The notes under the pieces were generated by a model, which was not told the DNA's origin, did not search any database, and was given only the letters and a program-made list of their open reading frames with translations. A program made the position numbers and the translations under genes. DNA of 64,000 nt from DATBGO01 sp963840095 (GTDB taxonomy: Bacteria; Actinomycetota; Actinomycetes; Streptosporangiales; Streptosporangiaceae): contig CAWIXN010000007.1 of assembly GCA_963840095.1 (NCBI GenBank), positions 1 to 64,000 on the forward strand, read 5' to 3'. Each line of letters opens with the position of its first letter. Position 1 is the stretch's first letter. Positions 58,536-64,000 of the stretch are shown piece by piece.

Positions 58536-58976
58536 GCGCCCATGTTCCCCGACTGGCCGCCCGGGTGTCACATCGTTAGTGCCGAAGCACGACGCGCCGA
58601 CCTTCAACCGCCCTCCATCCACGGCAGCGATGGCATACCTGTCCGGTTACAGCCGCGTTGTCCGGATGAGCCATCGGCGTGCCGGGCAGCGACCGCGCCG
58701 CGGCCGGGCCGCGACCTGATGAATCCAGGAATCCATCAGGATTCTTCGGATGAAACCGGCAATCCATCAGGCCGCCGCGACACGTTCTCCCGGCCCGTCT
58801 GCCCTCAAGGCCCAGTCTGCCCTCCAGGCCCAGTCTGCGCTCCAGGCCCAGTCTGCGCTCCAGGCCCAGTCTGCCGCTCCAGGCCCAGTCTGCCAGGCCT
58901 GCCCGGCTTGCCGGGGAGAACTGACCTTGACGGCCAGCGTCATCGGCCGTCTCCAGCCGGACGTACCCTGGGAGGC
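58536..58976. other. hisS/lipA divergent region with tandem repeats
   Basis: Apart from the 18-bp repeat array at 58808-58894, no feature is clear. The frames open through it encode only repeat-derived Ala/Gln/Pro peptides. TACCCT at 58964-58969 lies seven bases before the lipA GTG. Confidence 0.45.
58808..58894. repeat. Five 18-bp tandem repeats between hisS and lipA
   Basis: Copies of AGGCCCAGTCTGCGCTCC begin at 58808, 58826, 58844, 58862 (one extra base) and 58881 (truncated). The array is non-coding by my reading and lies about 80 bases before lipA. Confidence 0.88.
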
Positions 58977-59969
58977 GTGGTACTCGCTCCCGATGAACGC
59001 CGACTCCTGAGGCTCGAGGTCCGCAACAGCCAGACGCCGATCGAGCGAAAGCCGCCGTGGATCAAGACCCGGCTGCGCACCGGTCCTGAGTACACGCAGC
59101 TGAAGCAGCTAGTCCGGCGCGAGGGCCTGCATACGGTCTGCGAGGAGGCCGGCTGCCCGAACATCTTCGAGTGCTGGGAGGATCGCGAGGCGACCTTCCT
59201 CATCGGCGGCGACCGGTGCACGAGGCGATGCGACTTCTGCCAGATCGCCACCGGCAAGCCGGGCCCGCTCGATACTGACGAGCCCCGCCGGGTGGCCGAG
59301 TCGGTGGCCGCGATGGGGCTGCGGTATGCGACCGTGACCGGCGTCGCCCGTGATGACCTGCCCGACGGCGGCGCTTGGCTGTACGGGCAGACCTGCCGCG
59401 AGATCCACCAGGTCGTGCCGGGCTGCGGCGTAGAGCTGCTGATACCCGACTTCAACGCGGACCGCGGGCAACTCGCCGAGGTCTTCTCGGCCAGCCCCGA
59501 AGTGCTGGCGCACAACATCGAGACGGTGCCGAGGATCTTCCGGAGGATCAGGCCCGGATTCCGCTATGAACGATCCCTCGAGGTGCTCGGCGCGGCCCGC
59601 CAGGCCGGTCTCGTCACCAAGTCCAACCTCATCCTCGGGATGGGCGAGGAGCGAGCTGAGATCAGCCAGGCGATGGCAGACCTGCGGGCGGTCGGCTGCG
59701 AGCTGCTGACCGTCACCCAGTATCTGCGCCCGTCGCCGCGCCACCACCCGGTCGACCGGTGGGTACCGCCCGCCGAGTTCGATGAGCTCGCGGCGCAGGC
59801 CGCTGACCTGGGCTTCGCGGGCGTGATGTCGGGACCGCTGGTGCGCTCGTCGTACCGGGCCTGGCCTGTACCGGCAGGCCATGGACCGCCGGGCGAGCTG
59901 ACCCGCAGCACCGGCCGGGGGGCATTTCGCGCTGCGGACCCGGTGCTCGTATCCTCACGTGCATGGTGA
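58977..59969 (+). CDS. lipA: Lipoyl synthase
   Basis: A 330-residue radical-SAM enzyme inserting two sulfurs into protein-bound octanoyl groups. The auxiliary cluster motif CEEAGCPNIFEC and the radical-SAM motif CTRRCDFC are intact, as are VTGVARDDLPDGGA and the C-terminal RSSY. The open frame starts far upstream, but the family begins near VVLAPDERRLLRLEVRNSQTPIERKP, so I use the GTG at 58977. GGGAGG is too close to serve it well, while TACCCT seven bases upstream suggests a leaderless start. It acts after LipB on the same E2 domains. It overlaps the DUF4191 start. Confidence 0.96.
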   Translation: MVLAPDERRLLRLEVRNSQTPIERKPPWIKTRLRTGPEYTQLKQLVRREGLHTVCEEAGCPNIFECWEDREATFLIGGDRCTRRCDFCQIATGKPGPLDTDEPRRVAESVAAMGLRYATVTGVARDDLPDGGAWLYGQTCREIHQVVPGCGVELLIPDFNADRGQLAEVFSASPEVLAHNIETVPRIFRRIRPGFRYERSLEVLGAARQAGLVTKSNLILGMGEERAEISQAMADLRAVGCELLTVTQYLRPSPRHHPVDRWVPPAEFDELAAQAADLGFAGVMSGPLVRSSYRAWPVPAGHGPPGELTRSTGRGAFRAADPVLVSSRAW

Positions 59970-60679
59970 ACAAGCCCGGAGCCCCCGGGGGCCGTAAGGC
60001 CGCGGCTGACGCTGACGCCCCTGGACGTATTAAGCAGATTCGCATGGTTGCCGGGATTGTCCGCAAGGAGAATCCGAAAGCGCTCCCGATCGTCGCGGCG
60101 ACCGGCCTCGGGATCGTCGCGATCTCCGTGATCCTCGGCCTGGTCCTGCACCTCCCGCAGTTCCTGATCCCGCTGGGCGTCCTGATCGGCCTGTCTGCCG
60201 CGATGATCGTCTTCGGCCGCTTCGCGCAGTCGGCGCAGTACTCGGCGATCGCCGGGCAGCCGGGTGCGGCTGCGGCCATCTTGCAGAGCATGCGTGGCAA
60301 CTGGACCGTCACGCCCGCGATCTCCGCTAACCGGAACATGGATGTGGTGCACCGCTCGGTCGGCAGGCCCGGAGTGATCCTGGTCGGCGAGGGCTCACCG
60401 ACCAGGCTGCCGAGCATGCTCGCGGCCGAGAAGAAGCGGATCGCGAGGGTCGCCTACGACGTCCCCATCTATGACATCCAGGTCGGTGATGAGGCCGGAC
60501 AGGTGCCGATCCGCAAGCTCCAGCGGCACATCATGAAACTGCCGCGTAACCTGAAGCCCGCCGCGGTCACCGACCTGAACTACCGCCTCAAGGCGCTGCC
60601 GCAGTCGCTCCAGATGCCGAAGGGCCCGCTGCCCAAGACGGGCCGGATGCCCAAGGCGCCGCGGCCGAAGTTCCGCTGA
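59963..60679 (+). CDS. DUF4191 family membrane protein
   Basis: A 238-residue protein of the DUF4191 family, conserved beside lipA in actinobacteria. Two hydrophobic segments (ALPIVAATGLGIVAISVILGLVLHL and FLIPLGVLIGLSAAMIVFGRFAQSAQYSAI) are followed by a cytoplasmic domain with NRNMDVVHRSVGRPGVILVGEGSPTRLPSMLAAEKKRIARV and a basic Pro/Lys tail. Function is unknown. Its ATG at 59963 lies inside the end of lipA (ATGGTGA), so translation is coupled. It converges on the RDD gene. Confidence 0.92.
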   Translation: MVNKPGAPGGRKAAADADAPGRIKQIRMVAGIVRKENPKALPIVAATGLGIVAISVILGLVLHLPQFLIPLGVLIGLSAAMIVFGRFAQSAQYSAIAGQPGAAAAILQSMRGNWTVTPAISANRNMDVVHRSVGRPGVILVGEGSPTRLPSMLAAEKKRIARVAYDVPIYDIQVGDEAGQVPIRKLQRHIMKLPRNLKPAAVTDLNYRLKALPQSLQMPKGPLPKTGRMPKAPRPKFR

Positions 60680-60751
60680 CCCGCGTCAGAACGCTCTGCT
60701 GACCTGTGTCAGAGCGCTCCGCCGACCCGCGATCGACGGGCCACGCGCGGT

Positions 60752-61189
60752 TCAGATCCTGATGACGACCGTGTTAGCGGCCTTGTCGTGCAGCCCGCGC
60801 AGGTCGGCGTCGAACACGACGGCCGGGATCACGGCGAGCAGCAGGATGGTACGGACCAACGACCAGATCAGGCCGACCGGCTTGCCGTCGAGCCTGATGA
60901 CCCGCATGCCGAGCAGTCGCTTGCCTAGGGTGAACCCGGTCAGCGCGGTGAGCAGCCAGACCTCGGCCGCGAAGACAACGATTGTCCAGTACTGGGAACC
61001 GAACGCGCCCAGCGCGATCACCGTGCACAGCAGCCAGTCGATGATCAGCGCGCCGATGCGCCTGCCCATCCCGGCCACCGAGCCCGGTCCGGCCTGCGGA
61101 AGTCCCAGATGCTGCCCCGGATACTCGCTGTCCCGCGCGGGCGAGCGCACGCCCGACAGCCATGTTCCGGTCCATCGTCGGTCAGTCAC
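60752..61189 (-). CDS. RDD-domain membrane protein
   Basis: A 145-residue RDD family protein. After a short hydrophilic N-terminus, the segment GSVAGMGRRIGALIIDWLLCTVIALGAFG carries the family's Arg and Asp, followed by ALTGFTLGKRLLGMRVIRLDGKPVGLIWSLVRTILLLAVIPAVVFDADLRGLHDKAANTVV with the typical Asp/Lys end. It has about three membrane helices. Some RDD proteins act as sodium/proton antiporters; here the role is unknown. GTG at 61189 has TACCTT exactly six bases upstream and no Shine-Dalgarno, fitting a leaderless mRNA. It is divergent from glnA. Confidence 0.9.
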   Translation of the reverse strand: MTDRRWTGTWLSGVRSPARDSEYPGQHLGLPQAGPGSVAGMGRRIGALIIDWLLCTVIALGAFGSQYWTIVVFAAEVWLLTALTGFTLGKRLLGMRVIRLDGKPVGLIWSLVRTILLLAVIPAVVFDADLRGLHDKAANTVVIRI

Positions 61190-61275
61190 GAACCAAAGGT
61201 ATCCGGGACAGCGCAGTGAGAGCGACTGGCACCCGCTCCCCGTTTAGGGCTGCATTTCATGACTCGCGTCCCGGC

Positions 61276-61291
61276 TTAACATGGGCGAAAC
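61276..61291 (+). promoter_or_regulatory. GlnR-like box upstream of glnA
   Basis: TTAAC-ATGGGC-GAAAC matches the actinobacterial GlnR consensus gTnAc-N6-GaAAc at nine of ten positions that matter. It lies about 95 bases before the glnA start. Confidence 0.65.
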
Positions 61292-61386
61292 ATTGGGGAC
61301 ACGGCTCGGAAACCGCCGGCCGTTAGCTTCAGGAGCGCGCCGGCAAGGGGCGCGGACAGGTTTGGGCAGCGTCAAGGGAGGGCCGG

Positions 61387-62811
61387 ATGTTCACCAGCGG
61401 CGAGGAGATCCTGCGGTTCATCGGGGACGAGGACGTCCAGTTCGTCGATGTCAGGTTCTGCGACCTGCCGGGAACCATGCAGCACTTCACCGTCCCGGTT
61501 GAGTCGTTTGGGGAGAATGTCTTCTCCGACGGCCTGATGTTCGACGGCTCATCGATCCGCGGGTTCCAGCAGATTCATGAATCGGACATGCTGCTGCTGC
61601 CGGACCCGACGACCGCGGTTGTGGACCCGTTCCGGACCCGCAAGACGCTGAACCTGACGTTCTTCGTGCATGATCCGCTGACCGGTGAGCCCTACACCAG
61701 GGACCCCCGCAACATCGCCCGCAAGGCCCAGGACTATCTGCGCGGCAGCGGGGTCGCCGATACCGCCTATTTCGGGCCGGAAGCCGAGTTCTACATCTTC
61801 GACTCCGCGCGGTTCGAGACCTCGCCGCAGGCCGGGTACTACTACATCGACTCGGTCGAGGGAGCGTGGAACACCGGCCTCGATGAGCCGGGCGGCAACC
61901 TGGCCTACAAGCCGCGCTACAAGGGCGGCTACTTCCCGGTCCCGCCGACCGACCACTTTGCCGACCTCCGCGCCGACATGGTCAGGGCCCTCATCGACTC
62001 CGGCATCATGGTCGAGATGCAGCACCATGAGGTCGGCACGGCCGGGCAAGCCGAGATCAACATGCGGTTCGACAGCCTGCTGGCGATGGCCGACAACCTG
62101 ATGCTCTACAAGTACGTGATCAAGAACGTGGCCAGGGCAGCGGGGAAGACCGTGACATTCATGCCCAAGCCCATCTTCGGGGACAACGGCTCCGGCATGC
62201 ACTGTCATCAGAGCCTGTGGAAGGACGGCTCGCCGCTGTTCTACGACGAGGTCGGCTACGCCGGGCTCTCGGACACCGCCCGCTATTACATCGGCGGCCT
62301 GCTCAAGCACGCGCCGTCCCTGCTGGCGTTCACCAACCCGACCGTGAACTCCTACCATCGGCTGGTCCCCGGCTTTGAGGCGCCGGTCAACCTGGTCTAC
62401 TCGCAGCGCAACCGGTCAGCCTGCGTCCGGGTGCCGATCACCGGGCCGAGCCCGAAGGCCAAGCGGATCGAGTTCCGGGTGCCTGATCCCTCCTCCAACC
62501 CGTACCTGGCGTTCTCCGCGATGCTGCTGGCCGGGCTGGACGGCATCAAGAACAAGATCGAGCCGCCGGAGCCGGTGGACAAGGACCTCTACGAGCTTCC
62601 ACCCGACGAGGCACGCTCGATCCCGCAGGTGCCTGGCTCGCTGGACAAGGTGCTCGACACCCTCGAGGCCGATCACGATTACCTGCTCGAGGGCGGCGTG
62701 TTCACCCCGGACCTGGTCCAGACCTGGCTGGACTACAAGCGCTCCAACGAGATCGACCCGATCAGGCTGCGGCCGCACCCGCACGAGTTCGAGCTGTACT
62801 TCGACGCCTGA
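61387..62811 (+). CDS. glnA: Glutamine synthetase type I
   Basis: A 474-residue dodecameric enzyme making glutamine from glutamate, ammonia and ATP. Recognisable elements are VRFCDLPGTMQHFTVPV, GFQQIHESDM, the metal site region GPEAEFYIFDS, MEMQHHEVGTAGQAEINMRFD-like segment near residue 215, the MPKPIFGDNGSGMHCHQSLW ATP site and RNRSACVRVP. A tyrosine at position 402 (KDLYELPPDE) corresponds to the adenylylation site of GSI-beta enzymes, so activity is probably controlled by GlnE as well as by GlnR. ATG at 61387 follows GGGAGGG. Its stop is three bases from that of the convergent downstream gene. Confidence 0.97.
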   Translation: MFTSGEEILRFIGDEDVQFVDVRFCDLPGTMQHFTVPVESFGENVFSDGLMFDGSSIRGFQQIHESDMLLLPDPTTAVVDPFRTRKTLNLTFFVHDPLTGEPYTRDPRNIARKAQDYLRGSGVADTAYFGPEAEFYIFDSARFETSPQAGYYYIDSVEGAWNTGLDEPGGNLAYKPRYKGGYFPVPPTDHFADLRADMVRALIDSGIMVEMQHHEVGTAGQAEINMRFDSLLAMADNLMLYKYVIKNVARAAGKTVTFMPKPIFGDNGSGMHCHQSLWKDGSPLFYDEVGYAGLSDTARYYIGGLLKHAPSLLAFTNPTVNSYHRLVPGFEAPVNLVYSQRNRSACVRVPITGPSPKAKRIEFRVPDPSSNPYLAFSAMLLAGLDGIKNKIEPPEPVDKDLYELPPDEARSIPQVPGSLDKVLDTLEADHDYLLEGGVFTPDLVQTWLDYKRSNEIDPIRLRPHPHEFELYFDA

Positions 62812-62814
62812 CCG

Positions 62815-63978
62815 CTAGGGGAAGAACGTCAGGAACGCGCCGGATTCCGCCGTGCGGGGCGGCGGTCCGGGAGCGGGCGTGACCTCCACGTCGACCCAGC
62901 GGTTCTGGCCGTCGAACTCGGGATCATAGGTGTCCGGGTACGCGAAGGCGCCGTGCTGGAAGGTGGTCTGGCCGGGCGGGGTCGCGTCGGCGGTGCTCGG
63001 GGCGGTCAGCGGCCCGGCCGTGATCCCGTTGGCCCCTGCCCCGGTGCCGAAGTACTCCTCCAGCTCCTCGTAGAACCCGGAGCCGCCGCCGTAGTACACG
63101 GTTGCCTTGTAGTCCCCGGCAGGAAGCGTGACGCCGCTGTACGCGCACGCCACCCAGCCGCTTCCCGCGGCACCCGACCACGACGGTGAGACGCCGTCGG
63201 TGCCGGGAACGACGGCCTGCGCGGCGACCTCCCAGATCGCGCAGCGGGACGGCAGCTGAGCCGCTCCGGGAGGACTGTAGAACCAGATGTTGTTCAGTGC
63301 GCAGGACTCCGAGAGCAGGAACTCGGTCCCCATGGTCTGCTCAAGGTTGTCACCGCTCAGGCCCCCGCCCGGAGGTACCGGGTAATTCGGCCACAGCCGG
63401 TACGACGCACCGGCTGGGGCAGCATCTTCCACCTGCAGATCCATCCAGAAATTGTCGGTGCCCGAGCCCTGGGCCGGCATATTTACCGTCGGATCGGCCC
63501 CGGCCGTGCCGAAGACGCCCTGAGACATCGAAAACGGGGCTGGCAGTAACCCGGACTGGGCGGAGTAAGCACTCAGCGGTCCATTGACGATCCCTCCGCC
63601 GTAAGTCTGGCCAGCGCCGAACTCGTTATTGGTGTCGGGAAAGCTGCCGCTCAGTCCGGTGCAGGCGTTATAGCAGGCACCGATGCTTAGCGGAATCGGC
63701 GTGGTCAGCGGAACGTAGTTCCACTGGCCCGCGGTCAGCGGGCCCGAGGTGACGGTGGCGCCGGAGATGAGGGTTCCCGCGCCGTAGCCGGAGACCTGCC
63801 AGAGCGCGAACGTCTGCCCCGACGTCGACTGTCCGGTGGTGCAGACCCACCACCAGTAGCCGTCGAACCAGATGCCGCCCGCGGTGACCTCGAACAGCAC
63901 CCCGGCCAGGAAGCTACCACCGTAAGAAACCGGGATAGAAGGCCCGTTCGCGGAAGTAAATGCCCGGTAAGTAGTCAT
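62815..63978 (-). CDS. Beta-rich protein with two DUF4082-like repeats
   Basis: A 387-residue protein made of two similar halves (about residues 1-175 and 190-375). Each has an early GxxFxxxxxxxxxGIWF or CALNNIWFYSP block, a middle FALWQVSG or CAIWEVAAQ strand, a LTAGQWNYVPLTTPIPLSIGACYNACTG or LPAGDYKATVYYGGGSG segment, and an end with GGGIVNGPLSA or GANGITAGPLTAPS. The pattern resembles DUF4082-type beta sandwiches. No signal peptide is visible at MTTYRAFTSANGPSIP. Its stop is three bases from that of glnA. The promoter would lie almost at the window edge. Function is unknown. Confidence 0.75.
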   Translation of the reverse strand: MTTYRAFTSANGPSIPVSYGGSFLAGVLFEVTAGGIWFDGYWWWVCTTGQSTSGQTFALWQVSGYGAGTLISGATVTSGPLTAGQWNYVPLTTPIPLSIGACYNACTGLSGSFPDTNNEFGAGQTYGGGIVNGPLSAYSAQSGLLPAPFSMSQGVFGTAGADPTVNMPAQGSGTDNFWMDLQVEDAAPAGASYRLWPNYPVPPGGGLSGDNLEQTMGTEFLLSESCALNNIWFYSPPGAAQLPSRCAIWEVAAQAVVPGTDGVSPSWSGAAGSGWVACAYSGVTLPAGDYKATVYYGGGSGFYEELEEYFGTGAGANGITAGPLTAPSTADATPPGQTTFQHGAFAYPDTYDPEFDGQNRWVDVEVTPAPGPPPRTAESGAFLTFFP

Positions 63979-64000
63979 CAGATGAATGTAACCGACAAAG

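Noticed and set aside
58750..59010. 86-codon frame over the 18-bp repeats before lipA
   Set aside because: The peptide merely reflects the repeat (AQSALQ units) and overlaps the start of lipA in another frame.

Overview
The window is chromosomal DNA of a very GC-rich actinobacterium (Actinomycetota). GTG starts are common, several genes appear to be leaderless behind TANNNT boxes, and the housekeeping gene order matches Streptomyces and Streptosporangiales-type genomes: DUF3052–aceE, fasR–fabD–fabH–acpP–fabF–accD, and pepA–lpd–sucB–(TIGR01777)–lipB–lipA–DUF4191–RDD–glnA. The exact genus cannot be read from the sequence. Family names come from recognising motifs and remembered homologues; no database search was run.

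Layout. 1-671 holds no convincing gene and is followed by tRNA-Val(TAC). 0.9-6.0 kb: zinc-ribbon protein, AhpE-type peroxiredoxin, DUF3052, and a large aceE with an extra disordered linker. 6.0-8.4 kb: secreted HAF-repeat-like protein and a divergent LysR regulator. 8.6-15.4 kb: the type II fatty-acid synthase operon behind its PucR-like activator, ending in a carboxyltransferase. 15.4-18.0 kb: PEP-mutase-like, PNPOx-like and nucleoside hydrolase genes on the minus strand. 18.2-24.2 kb: five tandem paralogous secreted-protein cassettes, each with its own conserved promoter-proximal element and strong terminator. 24.2-28.5 kb: DUF3145, then a tight three-gene operon (wHTH/nuclease-like protein, VirD4-like ATPase, J-domain membrane protein). 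28.7-33.3 kb: membrane-anchored discoidin-like protein, leuA with a leucine leader peptide, and a secreted lysyl-oxidase-like protein. 33.4-41.7 kb: small proteins, a TIM-barrel protein, DUF2891, acyl-CoA synthetase, a frameshifted sulfurtransferase, a phosphodiesterase with DUF5998, and a RibD-like reductase. 41.8-48.6 kb: Ser/Thr kinase with an FHA protein, HIT protein, two-component pair, ChrB-like protein and a COG4280-type membrane pair. 48.9-62.8 kb: the conserved pepA-to-glnA block. 62.8-64.0 kb: a duplicated-domain beta-rich protein.

How the genes connect. AceE, Lpd, SucB, LipA and LipB form a lipoate/2-oxo-acid dehydrogenase theme. The fab operon is preceded by fasR, and a shared motif occurs upstream of both fasR and fabD. 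GlnA has a GlnR-like box and leuA an attenuator-like leader. The least understood and most interesting parts are the five-cassette secreted protein array (18.2-24.2 kb), with a shared GTNAC-N5-GTTAC element at constant distance from each start, and the wHTH–VirD4–J-domain operon (25.1-28.5 kb). Other oddities are a FabD carrying a lysine-less biotinyl-like domain, an oxidase-like protein that has lost most of its expected copper ligands, a probable CTG start, a 51-bp palindrome and two probable frameshifts.
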